Notes: generated by a model not told the origin, from the sequence alone. Positions 29,042-38,316 are shown, counted from the first letter of the stretch. The stretch is DNA of 64,000 nucleotides from Thiomicrorhabdus cannonii (GCF_013391695.1 NZ_JACBGH010000007.1:1-64000); one strand, 5' to 3'. Numbers and translations: made by a program.

Positions 29042-30196
29042 CTAACACGCCTCTAGCTGCTCTTCGGGGTTAAAAGTAACCGCCTGATTGCGCCCTATCT
29101 GTTTCGCCTGATAAAGCGCGCAATCCGCCGAACGATAGAGCGTTTCAAACGTTTTGACACCGTCCATGCGCGCAGAAAAAATCCCCACCGAAACCGTCAC
29201 CACGGGATGCAAGGCGCCGGGGGCATGCGCTATCTGCAACGCCTCGACCTGTTCGGTCAACTGCGCTACCCAACGGCTGGTTTCATGCGGATGGTCGCTG
29301 ACCAGCAGTCCGCCGAACTCCTCGCCGCCCAATCTGAAAACCAGATCGTCACGACGGCGAATATAGTGCTTCACCGTCTGCGCGACACGGCGCAAAACCT
29401 TGTCGCCTTCCGGATGGCCGAAATAGTCGTTATAGAGCTTGAACTGGTCAATATCCAGAATAAAGAAGGTGATATACAGCGGGCTACCCTGCAATTCCTT
29501 CACCTTGGCATCAACCACCTTATTCAAATAGTGGCGGTTATACAGCGTCGTCAGACTGTCGGTATTGGAGAAGTGCTGCAGCTGGTTGACATAACGGCGC
29601 TCTTTGACATTTTGCATCTCCAGCGCGTGATGCAGCCGGCTATGCGTTTCATCAACCACCACGGCGAGCAAGACCCCCATCAGCGAGCTGACCACAAAAC
29701 GCACAAAACTCAGTTCGCTCCACAAGCCGTCCTGCCAGTTGCCGATTCCCATATACGCCTGGGTAAAGACCACCGCATAAAACACGCTCAGATAGAACAG
29801 ACCGATACGCCAGCCGTTGAGTGCGACCAGAATAAACGGTACAAAGAACACCCATATCAAGCCGAAATCCTGATTCTGGTTGAAATGGATAAACACCGGG
29901 AAAAACAGCAGGCCGATCAGCGTATTCAAATGACCAACCAACGCCGCCTTACGGGTTTGTGTGAGCAGCCAAAACAGGGCGCTGACCGCCAGAAAGGCCA
30001 CAGAATCCGCGATGACGATGCCGGGGGACTTGCCTAGAATTAAATGCAGAATCGCAAAACCGCCGAACAGCAGCATTTGCATTTGCAGCAGTACCCTGGC
30101 CAAAAAGACCCTGGGGTGATTGGCCTCTGCACAAATCTGCGCCCGCAATCCGTCAAGGGGACGCTCTTTAGAAAATGGAGTGTGCTGATTTAACAC
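29042..30196 (-). CDS. Membrane-bound diguanylate cyclase with I-site
   Basis: A 384-aa protein with about six membrane segments (residues 28-185) and a C-terminal GGDEF domain (about 205-380). The active motif is GGEEF at 290-294. An inhibitory I-site, R281-x-x-D284, sits five residues upstream, so product inhibition is expected. The start is GTG, supported by AAGG 8 bp upstream. The sppA-like gene follows on the same strand. The sensory role of the membrane part is unknown. Confidence 0.9.
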   Translation of the reverse strand: MLNQHTPFSKERPLDGLRAQICAEANHPRVFLARVLLQMQMLLFGGFAILHLILGKSPGIVIADSVAFLAVSALFWLLTQTRKAALVGHLNTLIGLLFFPVFIHFNQNQDFGLIWVFFVPFILVALNGWRIGLFYLSVFYAVVFTQAYMGIGNWQDGLWSELSFVRFVVSSLMGVLLAVVVDETHSRLHHALEMQNVKERRYVNQLQHFSNTDSLTTLYNRHYLNKVVDAKVKELQGSPLYITFFILDIDQFKLYNDYFGHPEGDKVLRRVAQTVKHYIRRRDDLVFRLGGEEFGGLLVSDHPHETSRWVAQLTEQVEALQIAHAPGALHPVVTVSVGIFSARMDGVKTFETLYRSADCALYQAKQIGRNQAVTFNPEEQLEAC

Positions 30197-30238
30197 CGGA
30201 AAAACCTTACAAAAACCGGCCGGAAAAGCCGAATCTAT

Positions 30239-30266
30239 GGCTCAAAAAAACGCTCTTTTTTGAGCC
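30239..30266 (-). terminator. Hairpin after the TRAP binding-protein gene
   Basis: GGCTCAAAAAA (30239-30249) pairs with TTTTTTGAGCC (30256-30266). The A/U-rich upper stem and position 32 bp past the stop codon suggest a terminator for the minus-strand gene at 30298. Confidence 0.6.
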
Positions 30267-30297
30267 AAACTAAGCACGACCTGGCAGAAGTCGTCTG

Positions 30298-31401
30298 TTA
30301 CAGGCTGCGGGCGCGAATATAGGCCTGCTCGGACACCTCGGTCCATTTGACGACCTGATCGCGGAACGTCTTCTGCGATGCCCACACTCTGGCTGACAGC
30401 GCGTCTTTCTGCGCCTCTTCTTCCACCACCTGTTCGGCCAGTGTCTTCAGCGCCTGCAGCACATCGTCGGGGAACTGGCGCAGCTCGACATTATGTTTGT
30501 GAATCAAGGTCTGCAACGCCTGCTGGTTGCGGGCGGTGTATTCCGCCAACATCTCCAGATTGGCCACTTTCATGGCATTGCGCACGATGCTTTGCAGATC
30601 GACCGGTAATTCGTTGAACGCCTTTTCGTTGATCATGCATTCCATCGTCGTTCCCGGCTCGTGCCAGCCCGGCGTGTAGTAGTACTTGGCCGCCTTGTAG
30701 AAACCGAACGCCAGATCATTATAAGGCCCGACCCATTCGGTCGCATCCAACGCGCCCGACTGCATCGACGGGAACAACTCGCCGCCCGGCAAGGTCACCG
30801 GCACGCCGCCGGCACGCTTCAGCACTTCGCCGCCCAGCCCCGGAATGCGCATTTTCAGCCCTTCCAGATCCTTGACGCTGTTGATCTCTTTGTTAAACCA
30901 GCCGCCCATCTGCGTACCGGAATTGCCGGCCGGATTCGGGATCAGGCCGAACGGTTTGTACGCCTCTTCCCACAACTCCATGCCGCCGCCGTAATACAGC
31001 CAGGCGTTCATTTCGTTGGCGGTCAGGCCAAACGGCACCGACGAGAAAAACGCCGCCGAAGGAATCTTACCTTTCCAGTAATAGGCACCCGCATGGCCCA
31101 GCTGTGCGTTGCCGGCGGAAACCGCATCGAACACCTCAAAGGCACCGACCAGTTCGCCCGCGCCATATACCTTGACCTTGATGCGGCCGCCCGACATCTC
31201 GTTAATCAAACGCGCCACATTATTGGCACCGGTGCCCAACCCGGGGAAATTCTTGGGCCAGGTGGTGACCATTTTCCATTCATAGGTCTTTTGCGGTTGA
31301 GATGCCGCCGCTGTCGCTTGAGACTCGTCTTTACCGCAGGCTGACAGGGCGGTCGCCGCCGTGGCGCCGGCAATCGCGCCAATAAATTCTCTACGTTTCA
31401 T
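30298..31401 (-). CDS. TRAP transporter substrate-binding protein (DctP family), orphan
   Basis: A 367-aa periplasmic binding protein of the TRAP DctP family. The N-terminus reads MKRREFIGAIAG and ends in a lipobox ALSAC, so it appears to be a Tat-exported lipoprotein. The body has the family signatures WPKNFPGLGTGANN, MRIPGLGGEVLKRAGG and ATEWVGPYNDLAFGF. This subgroup often binds 2-oxo acids or similar organic acids. No DctQ or DctM membrane gene is adjacent, so the permease is elsewhere or the protein acts as a sensor component. Confidence 0.88.
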   Translation of the reverse strand: MKRREFIGAIAGATAATALSACGKDESQATAAASQPQKTYEWKMVTTWPKNFPGLGTGANNVARLINEMSGGRIKVKVYGAGELVGAFEVFDAVSAGNAQLGHAGAYYWKGKIPSAAFFSSVPFGLTANEMNAWLYYGGGMELWEEAYKPFGLIPNPAGNSGTQMGGWFNKEINSVKDLEGLKMRIPGLGGEVLKRAGGVPVTLPGGELFPSMQSGALDATEWVGPYNDLAFGFYKAAKYYYTPGWHEPGTTMECMINEKAFNELPVDLQSIVRNAMKVANLEMLAEYTARNQQALQTLIHKHNVELRQFPDDVLQALKTLAEQVVEEEAQKDALSARVWASQKTFRDQVVKWTEVSEQAYIRARSL

Positions 31402-31577
31402 CGATTAGCCATCCTTAACATGATTTTAATCTGACCATTTTATGCAAAAAACGCCGTGAACAGGACTTTTTTGAACGCAAATTGCCATCACAAACCACTG
31501 CCACCACAACAGAAATTGCTAGAATGGTGCCTGGAGAGCCGTAAACATAAACACCCCAGCTAACGGAGCCGGAAAAC

Positions 31578-32120
31578 ATGAAAGGAATTGTTTTTTCTGA
31601 ATTTATCGAATTGGTCGAAGATAAGTTCGGTTACGAGATGGCCGACGAAATTATCGAGAAATCCAACCTGCCTTCCGGCGGGGCCTATACGTCGGTCGGC
31701 ACCTACGATCACCGCGAACTGCTCGAACTGGTCACCCACCTGAGCCAAGCCAGCGGCATTGCGGTTGAAGACCTGGTCAAGACATTCGGAGAGTATCTGC
31801 TGGAACGCTTTGTTGTAGGCTATCCGATGTTTTTCGAGAATGTCGCTTCCTGCTTCGAGTTTTTAGACACCATCGAAAACAAGGTGCATGTTGAAGTCAA
31901 AAAACTCTATCCCGAGGCGGAACTGCCCACTTTCCGTTCGAAGATCGAATCGGACAACCGCATGCTGCTGACCTACCAGTCCAAACGCCCGTTTTCGGCA
32001 CTGGCTTTCGGCCTGATCAAGGGCTCGGCGACCTACTTTAAGGAAAATATCAGCATCGACATGCAGGATCAGTCAACCGATGGACTGACGCAGGTGTTGT
32101 TTATCCTCACCAAATCCTAA
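31578..32120 (+). CDS. H-NOX haem-based nitric oxide sensor
   Basis: A 180-aa stand-alone haem NO/O2-binding domain. The proximal haem ligand is His104 in VHVEVKKLYPEAELP, and the propionate-binding YxSxR motif is Y133-Q-S-K-R137. It starts MKGIVFSEFIELVEDKFG, as typical for the family. The hybrid kinase gene starts 35 bp downstream, the classic H-NOX / kinase pairing in which NO-bound H-NOX inhibits the kinase. An extended -10 TGCTAGAAT is at 31517-31525. Confidence 0.95.
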   Translation: MKGIVFSEFIELVEDKFGYEMADEIIEKSNLPSGGAYTSVGTYDHRELLELVTHLSQASGIAVEDLVKTFGEYLLERFVVGYPMFFENVASCFEFLDTIENKVHVEVKKLYPEAELPTFRSKIESDNRMLLTYQSKRPFSALAFGLIKGSATYFKENISIDMQDQSTDGLTQVLFILTKS

Positions 32121-32155
32121 TTTACCCCATTGCATGAAGACCAGATAAGCAGAAG

Positions 32156-33478
32156 ATGGACAGCAACCTATTTGAAAGACGGCTTCAACGAGAACGCCAG
32201 GCCAGAAAGCAAGCGGAGCAGTTACTCGAAACCAAATCCCTTGAACTGTATGCAAGCAATCTCGCCCTGCAGAAGATGGCGTCCGACCTGGAGAAGAAGG
32301 TCATCGAACGCACTGCCGAAGTGGAGCAGGAAAAAAACCGTGCGCTCGCCCTCAGCAAGGCCAAGTCCGAATTCGTGGCCACCATGAGCCATGAAATCCG
32401 CACCCCCATCAACGGCATTATCGGCGCGCTCAATCTGCTCGAAAGCGAAGTGGCTTCCGACGAGTGCTTCCGCCTGCTGGGCATTGCCCAGCAGTCTGCC
32501 GGCATTCTGTTGCATGTCATCAACGACATTCTCGATTTTTCCAAAATCGAAGCCGGGCAGATGCGCTTGGAAAAGGTCGCCTTTAATCTGCAGCAGCAAT
32601 GTCAGACGATTCTGACCACCTTCAAAGAAAACTGCACACGCAAGCAGATTGCATTGGAACTGCAATGGGATGACGCCGTTCCGCCATGGATTCAGGGCGA
32701 TCCCTATCGACTCACGCAGGTGCTCAACAACTATTTGAGCAACGCTATCAAATTCACCGAAGAGGGCCATATCATCCTCAAAGTCAAACAGCGCGAGAAC
32801 ATCGTGCGCTTCGAGGTGGAAGACAGCGGACTGGGCATTTCCAGCGAAAACCAGAAAAAGCTGTTTATCGACTTTTCGCAGGTCGATGCCTCCACCACCC
32901 GCCAGTTCGGCGGCACCGGCCTGGGGCTGGTCATCAGTAAAAAACTCATTGAAATGATGCAAGGCCGGGTCGGTGTGGAGAGCACCTTAGGGCAAGGTTC
33001 GCTTTTCTGGGCCGAAATCCCCTGCATTCCGGCGGAAGACAGCGTATCTCAGCCCAAGGTCAAACGCCCTATCGAACATTTAAAAGCCCAAAGCAGCCGA
33101 ATTCTGGTGGTGGAAGACAACCTCATCAACCGCCGCATTGCCGAAAAAACGCTCGAGAAACTCGGGCATAGCGTCACACTATTGGAAAACGGCCGTGAAG
33201 CCGTGGAACTCTTCTCGCAAAACCCGCAGGCCAGCGAGGCGTTCGACCTGATTTTCATGGACTGCTTTATGCCGGAAATGGACGGCTTTGAAGCGGCGCA
33301 ACAGCTCAGACAACTGGGGGTAACCCTGCCGATTATCGCGCTTACCGCCACCACGGCGGAAGAGGATCGCGAAAAAGCCAAGCACTGCGGTATGGATGGT
33401 TTTCTGCATAAACCCTTCCAGGTCGAGGAGATTCAAACCGCCATTCTGAATGCCAGCCAGCAAACTACCTTTTCTTAA
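32156..33478 (+). CDS. H-NOX-associated hybrid histidine kinase
   Basis: A 440-aa soluble kinase. An N-terminal coiled coil (about 5-65) leads to a HisKA domain with phospho-His79 (SHEIRTP). The ATPase domain has the N box NNYLSNAIKF and G boxes DSGLGI and GTGLGLVISKK. A C-terminal receiver has phospho-Asp369 (FMDCFMPEMDGFEA). There is no sensor domain of its own, so its signal is expected from H-NOX. In related bacteria such kinases feed c-di-GMP enzymes and biofilm control; no HPt or output partner is adjacent. Confidence 0.94.
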   Translation: MDSNLFERRLQRERQARKQAEQLLETKSLELYASNLALQKMASDLEKKVIERTAEVEQEKNRALALSKAKSEFVATMSHEIRTPINGIIGALNLLESEVASDECFRLLGIAQQSAGILLHVINDILDFSKIEAGQMRLEKVAFNLQQQCQTILTTFKENCTRKQIALELQWDDAVPPWIQGDPYRLTQVLNNYLSNAIKFTEEGHIILKVKQRENIVRFEVEDSGLGISSENQKKLFIDFSQVDASTTRQFGGTGLGLVISKKLIEMMQGRVGVESTLGQGSLFWAEIPCIPAEDSVSQPKVKRPIEHLKAQSSRILVVEDNLINRRIAEKTLEKLGHSVTLLENGREAVELFSQNPQASEAFDLIFMDCFMPEMDGFEAAQQLRQLGVTLPIIALTATTAEEDREKAKHCGMDGFLHKPFQVEEIQTAILNASQQTTFS

Positions 33479-33502
33479 CAGGCCGGCCAGCGCGCATAAA
33501 AA

Positions 33503-33521
33503 AGCCCGGAGGTTCCGGGCT
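33503..33521 (-). terminator. Intrinsic terminator after cbpA
   Basis: AGCCCGGA and TCCGGGCT form an 8-bp stem with a 3-nt loop. On the minus strand it is followed by a run of seven U residues. It lies between the convergent kinase and cbpA genes. Confidence 0.8.
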
Positions 33522-33570
33522 GGAGTATGACAGTCAAACCGCCTTAAACAGACCTTAACAGGCTTAAAAA

Positions 33571-34488
33571 CTAGGCCAGATGCGCTCTGGGATCAAACGG
33601 CATGCTTTGCGCCATTTGCTCGTACAGCGCTTTCTGCTCGTCGGTCTGCGGCAGCGGCACATGAATCTGCACCACCACATACTGATTGCCCGGCTCACGC
33701 CCCTGTGCACCGCCCAAACCGCGGCCCTTGATACGCAATTTAGCGCCGGACTGCGTACCCGGTGCGATTGACATCTTCACCGGGCCTTTCAGGGTCGGAA
33801 TTTCCACCTTGGCACCCAAGGCCGCTTCCCACGGGGTAATCGGCAAATCCACATAGACATCCTCGCCGTCGATACGGAAACGCGCGTCTTTTTGCAGATT
33901 GATCTCAATAATCACATCGCCATCCGGCCCGCCGTTAAAGCCGCTGAACCCTTTCCCCTTGACGCGGATTTTCTGTCCCTGCAGCACGCCGGCCGGAATG
34001 CGCACCTTGATCGGTTTGGTTTCGTAAGCGTAGCTGTGGGTGCGCGGATTGCCGGTTTGCACATTGATGATCTTCTCGGCGCCGTCAATCGCTTCCTGCA
34101 AGGTGACCATGACCGCCACGGTCTGATCTTCACCCTTTTGCGGACGCGGCTGGCGCTGACCGAAGCCCTGCTCGCCAAACCCGCCAAAGCCCTGGCCGCC
34201 GCCGAACATCGAGCCGAAGATATCGGCAAAATCGGCTCCCTGGCCTTCAAACCCGCCAAATCCGGAGGAGCGGTGATGCGCGTAATCAGCCCCGAAGCGG
34301 TCATACATCGAGCGCTTCTCCGGATCGCTCAGGGTTTCATAAGCTTCGCTGATCTCCTTGAACCTGGCCTCGTCGCCGGTCGGCTTGTCCGGGTGGTATT
34401 TGGCCGCCAGTTTGCGGTAGGCTTTTTTTATTTCCGCTTCATCGGCGTTTCTGTTTACGCCCAATAATGCATAGTAATCTTTGCTCAT
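33571..34488 (-). CDS. cbpA: DnaJ-class co-chaperone CbpA
   Basis: A 305-aa type II Hsp40. The J domain (residues 1-70) contains the HPD motif in KYHPDKP. A Gly/Phe-rich linker (about 75-115) follows, then two C-terminal substrate-binding domains. There is no zinc-finger cysteine region, which separates it from DnaJ. The start is the ATG after AGGAT; an in-frame start 18 bases upstream is less likely. It stimulates DnaK in folding. No cbpM is adjacent. Confidence 0.92.
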   Translation of the reverse strand: MSKDYYALLGVNRNADEAEIKKAYRKLAAKYHPDKPTGDEARFKEISEAYETLSDPEKRSMYDRFGADYAHHRSSGFGGFEGQGADFADIFGSMFGGGQGFGGFGEQGFGQRQPRPQKGEDQTVAVMVTLQEAIDGAEKIINVQTGNPRTHSYAYETKPIKVRIPAGVLQGQKIRVKGKGFSGFNGGPDGDVIIEINLQKDARFRIDGEDVYVDLPITPWEAALGAKVEIPTLKGPVKMSIAPGTQSGAKLRIKGRGLGGAQGREPGNQYVVVQIHVPLPQTDEQKALYEQMAQSMPFDPRAHLA

Positions 34489-34561
34489 GGCTATCCTGTT
34501 CGTCACTAGATACGATAATGCAGGGTAACATAAGGGTGCAGGGCGGTTTTTTCAAGCAAAA

Positions 34562-35554
34562 TCAGGCAATATGGGTGCAATTGCGTCCGCCCGACTTGGC
34601 GCGATACAACGCTTCATCGGCACTTTTAAACCAGTCGGATGCACTCTGCCCGGGTTGCAGCAACGCCACGCCGATGGAAATCGTCAAAGGATGTTCTTCC
34701 GCCTGCGTTGCCCGCTCCACCGCCTGGCGCAAAACTTCCGCCAAATGATGCGCACCTTCAAGGGTTTTGGCCGTGAGGATGCAAAACTCCTCGCCGCCGA
34801 AACGGTAGATTTCGGTTTGCGGATCGCAATGCTCGTGCAGATAACCCACCAGCTTTTGCAAGGCGCCGTCACCGACCTCGTGGCCGTGAGTGTCGTTGAT
34901 GCGTTTGAAATGATCGATATCCACCATCAACATCGCACAGGAGGGCTGGCATTTAACGTCGCGATTCGCAATCAACTCGGCCACACGCACATCCAACGCC
35001 CGCCGGTTGCCGACACCGGTCAGCGGATCCAAATGGGCGAAACGCTGCAACAATAGGTTATCCGCCCGCAAACGGCTCGAAAACTGCCAGGCAAATATCG
35101 CCACCAGACTATAGGTCAAGGCAAAAATGGTCAGCGTCATGGCATCGACCTTAACACCAACCAACAACACGCCGAACAGCAGCAGGGTATTGGCAAACAA
35201 GGCCTCTTTGTCCGGCAGAATGAAGTGCATCGCCACCCCCGCCGGAAAGGCCCATAAGAGCGTAGAGGTGCCGAAGGCGTACACCACATACCAGGCACCG
35301 GCCATATAGATACACGACGCCAGCCAGGCAATTGCGCGAATCGCCAACCCTCGGGTCGCCAGCCAACTGAGCAGCAGCAAAAACAGCACAATCAGCACAT
35401 CGACAATGCCATGCACGGTCTGCTCCAGACTGAAGCGCCAGACGGCCATCGGAGTAATGGCCAGGGCGGCCAGACTGGCCTGATACTTCAGGAAAAGGGC
35501 GGTGCGCCGCGCGTAATAATCGGCGGGAGGAAGTTGTGAAAATAACGGGAGCAT
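34562..35554 (-). CDS. Membrane-bound diguanylate cyclase
   Basis: A 330-aa protein with about six closely packed membrane segments (residues 15-165) and a GGDEF domain (about 175-325). The motif is FGGEEF, so the cyclase should be active. The I-site position reads DPQT and so is absent, suggesting no product inhibition by that route. The start MLPLFS is chosen because AGGTGG lies just upstream; a much longer N-terminal extension is unlikely. Confidence 0.87.
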   Translation of the reverse strand: MLPLFSQLPPADYYARRTALFLKYQASLAALAITPMAVWRFSLEQTVHGIVDVLIVLFLLLLSWLATRGLAIRAIAWLASCIYMAGAWYVVYAFGTSTLLWAFPAGVAMHFILPDKEALFANTLLLFGVLLVGVKVDAMTLTIFALTYSLVAIFAWQFSSRLRADNLLLQRFAHLDPLTGVGNRRALDVRVAELIANRDVKCQPSCAMLMVDIDHFKRINDTHGHEVGDGALQKLVGYLHEHCDPQTEIYRFGGEEFCILTAKTLEGAHHLAEVLRQAVERATQAEEHPLTISIGVALLQPGQSASDWFKSADEALYRAKSGGRNCTHIA

Positions 35555-35684
35555 ACACCACCTGCAAGGCCATGATAGAGCTCCGATTTTAGCAAAAATA
35601 ACGTAGTTTACACATAGAAACCCCTTATTACCTGATAGGCCATACAACCGGGTCATATAACGTATTGGCTACGTGATAATAAAA

Positions 35685-35718
35685 AAAGCGCCTGCCATCC
35701 CGGGATGACAGACGCTTT
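35685..35718 (-). terminator. Intrinsic terminator after the TonB receptor gene
   Basis: The arms 35685-35700 and 35703-35718 pair with one or two mismatches (AAGCGCCTGCCATCC type). On the minus strand the stem is followed by seven U residues. Confidence 0.8.
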
Positions 35719-35751
35719 AGAGAGGTGAAGGCGCTTACAAAAACGCCTCAA

Positions 35752-35770
35752 AAAAGTGAACAGGCCGGGT
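35752..35770 (-). repeat. Dispersed repeat, copy 10 (exact), sharing a base with a stop codon
   Basis: Exact core on the minus strand. The TAA stop of the TonB receptor (35770-35772) runs directly into it, its last A being the first base of ACCCGGCCTGTT. Confidence 0.9.
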
Positions 35771-37962
35771 TAGAAATCCAGACGCGCCGTCAACTTGAAG
35801 TTACGCCCCGGATTCAACGTATACCCTTTGTAGGTGTTGAGGAAGTCAACGTAGGCGGTATCAAACAGGTTCTCCACCGCCGCACCCAGCTTCAGGGTGT
35901 TGCTGTCGAGTTTCACATCCACTGCATAACTCAGGTTCCACACCGCATAGGCATCGGTCGAACCGGTACCGATAGGCAGGTTGTCAAATTGCGAGAACGG
36001 CTCGTACAGACCGGCAATTTTCTTCTTGTCCACCAGACGTACACCCAGACTGACCTTCTGGTTTTTTAGGCCAGCGGCGTCATCAAAACGGTAGTGCCCG
36101 TTCAGCGCCAGATTGTTGGCCGGAATCAACGGCAGCGCCTGATGGTTTTTGACATCACGCCCGTCGATGATTTCCAGTGCGGCATCCGCCGACCAGTTGG
36201 CATCGAACTGCTGCGCCACGCTCAACTCCAAGCCGCGGATTTCGGCATCGGTCTGCTCGGCCTGCATTTCGGGAATGGCGCCAGGTGCTGTCGAAGCCAC
36301 TTGCTGACCTTCATTCGGCGCGCCCTCTTTGGCACGGTAGAATCCGGTATTCGCCAGATAGATATAGTTATTGATCCAGTTCTGGTAGACCGTGACCGTC
36401 ATCTGCGTGGCCTGGTCCTGCCAGCGCAATGACAGATCGGTATTCAACGAGGTTTCCGCTTTCAGATCCGGGTTACCCAGCTGGAACGCCTGCACACCGC
36501 CGTGTTCGCCCGCCGCATACAGCTCGAAAATGCTCGGCGCACGGAAACCGGTGGCCATATTCGCCGCCAGACTCAGCTTGTCGCTGAAGCGGTAGGTCGC
36601 GCCCGCAGAACCGGTAAAGACATCAAACTCACGCTCATTGTTGCTGGCGTCAAACACCTCCATTTCATCCCAGAAGTGTTCGTTTTCCGCATTCAATGGT
36701 GCTTTGACAGTATGCGTATCGTAACGCGCGCCCAACTGCACCAGCCATTTATCCATATCGGCTTCTTCAAACAGATAAACCGCACGCTTGCTCTCGTCGG
36801 CCGATGGTGTCAGATGTCCGGAACGCAACGTCTGCTGCACCTCGCCCAACTCCACGCCAATTTCGCCTTCAAACGGCCCGATAGCCGGATGCTGCAACGC
36901 CAGCTTGATATCGTCGCGCTGCACCAGCAAATCAAGGTATTCCTCGGTGCCTTCGTCTTCGGCCATGGTTTCAAACGGCAGATCATGCGACGCTTCACGC
37001 GCATTGCGGGTATGCGTCCAACTTGGTTTTAACGTCCAGTCGTCGTTCAGATAGAATTCGCCGCTCAATTGCGTCTCGTCGTTCTGCAACTTCTGCCCGG
37101 CAGCCAGCGCCTCGTATTCTGACGTGCTGTTGGCGGCCTCAATTCCCAGATAGTTCTGATGCGAAATCCACTGGGTATGACGCAACTCGACCTTGCCCCA
37201 GTCATCGCGGTAACCCACACCGATGGTGCCGGAACGGTTCTCAAAATTGGTATAAGGCACTTCGCCCACAAACAGCGGCTTGTCGCTCACCGCGCTGGAG
37301 GGCGTCGCCCCTTGGCTGGAAGCGGCATTGGGTACGGTGAAGTTATCCGCTTCGCGCACAGAGTAACCGGCGGTTACGCCGAACTTCTCGGCGCCGGCAC
37401 CGACTTTTACGCCAAATTGCGTTTCACGGTTATTGGTGTTGTATTCCGTCGCCAATTCGCCGTGGGTGTCCTGTCCGTAAGGGATGGGGGCCTGCAAAAC
37501 ATTGACCACACCGCCCATCGCCTCGGAACCGTACAACACGCTTTGCGGCCCGCGAATCACTTCAACGCGATCCGCCAGATACGGGTCGGTATTGGGCAGG
37601 TGGCGCGTACCGTAAGCCTGATAATCGGTGTTCTGGCCGTTGGAAAGCACTTTGACGCGGTTGCCTGTCAGCCCGCGAATCACCGGCTTGCCCGATTGCG
37701 TGCCGGCACTCATATTGTTGACACCCGGCATGGATTCAAGCATTTCGCCCAAAGAGCCGCTATCGCGTTGCATTTTATCCTGGCCGCTCAAGACATCGAC
37801 CTGCGAAGGCACATCGAAAGCTTCATGTTCATGTATCGGAGAGGCCGACACAGTGACGGCATCCAGTGAAGTTGAGGTCGTTGAATCGGAAGTAGTTTGG
37901 GCGTGCGCAGACAGCACACCACCAGCCGCCCACAAAGCGGCTGCAAGTTTGGTTAATCGCAT
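35770..37962 (-). CDS. TonB-dependent outer-membrane receptor (ZnuD-like)
   Basis: A 730-aa precursor with a signal peptide cut near AHA-Q22. The plug domain (about 30-160) has VIRGLTGNRVKVL and ADRVEVIRGPQSVLYGSEAMGGVVNV. A 22-strand barrel follows, ending in the C-terminal aromatic signature KLTARLDF. The plug resembles ZnuD-type zinc receptors, and HEHE occurs near residue 44. A small His-rich secreted protein is encoded just upstream. Zinc or another divalent metal is a plausible substrate but is inferred only. Confidence 0.85.
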   Translation of the reverse strand: MRLTKLAAALWAAGGVLSAHAQTTSDSTTSTSLDAVTVSASPIHEHEAFDVPSQVDVLSGQDKMQRDSGSLGEMLESMPGVNNMSAGTQSGKPVIRGLTGNRVKVLSNGQNTDYQAYGTRHLPNTDPYLADRVEVIRGPQSVLYGSEAMGGVVNVLQAPIPYGQDTHGELATEYNTNNRETQFGVKVGAGAEKFGVTAGYSVREADNFTVPNAASSQGATPSSAVSDKPLFVGEVPYTNFENRSGTIGVGYRDDWGKVELRHTQWISHQNYLGIEAANSTSEYEALAAGQKLQNDETQLSGEFYLNDDWTLKPSWTHTRNAREASHDLPFETMAEDEGTEEYLDLLVQRDDIKLALQHPAIGPFEGEIGVELGEVQQTLRSGHLTPSADESKRAVYLFEEADMDKWLVQLGARYDTHTVKAPLNAENEHFWDEMEVFDASNNEREFDVFTGSAGATYRFSDKLSLAANMATGFRAPSIFELYAAGEHGGVQAFQLGNPDLKAETSLNTDLSLRWQDQATQMTVTVYQNWINNYIYLANTGFYRAKEGAPNEGQQVASTAPGAIPEMQAEQTDAEIRGLELSVAQQFDANWSADAALEIIDGRDVKNHQALPLIPANNLALNGHYRFDDAAGLKNQKVSLGVRLVDKKKIAGLYEPFSQFDNLPIGTGSTDAYAVWNLSYAVDVKLDSNTLKLGAAVENLFDTAYVDFLNTYKGYTLNPGRNFKLTARLDF

Positions 37963-38007
37963 GGTATTTTCCTGTTAAAACAAATTTAAATAAATCAAAA
38001 AGCTGTT

Positions 38008-38316
38008 TTAAACAGAAAATGGAGGGGCACGGCCGTAATAAGGAACGACAACGGCCAACGCAGGCGCGGCAACCGCTACAGTGACAGCAATATGCGCACG
38101 CCATTGCGTGACCAGCGGGGCGACCGCATCACTCGCCGCCTGCACCGGCTGGGCTATCTGCTCCAGCAGATCGCATTCGGCGGTATGGTGATGAAAAGGA
38201 TGAATTTCGGCATGCAACAACGACGCCGTTTGCGCGGAGACAAACAGCGCCAGCAGAAAAACCGCTAAAAAAATCCGGTTTTTCAAGAACCTAACACGCA
38301 TCATAAAACTCATCAT
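38008..38316 (-). CDS. Small secreted His-rich protein upstream of the TonB receptor
   Basis: A 102-aa protein with an N-terminal hydrophobic signal (about residues 12-35), then HAEIHPFHHHTAECDLLEQ, rich in His with one Cys. A second hydrophobic stretch lies near residues 75-90. Similar short proteins (DUF2946-like) often precede metal-responsive TonB receptor genes. Which of four near ATG codons starts translation is unclear. A TATAAT -10 lies at 38325-38330 on the minus strand, giving a very short leader. Metal binding is inferred. Confidence 0.65.
   Translation of the reverse strand: MMSFMMRVRFLKNRIFLAVFLLALFVSAQTASLLHAEIHPFHHHTAECDLLEQIAQPVQAASDAVAPLVTQWRAHIAVTVAVAAPALAVVVPYYGRAPPFSV

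Noticed and set aside
33477-33488. TTAACAGGCCGGCC at the kinase stop codon
   Set aside because: Only 10 of 12 core bases match and there is no extension; possibly a decayed copy but not counted.
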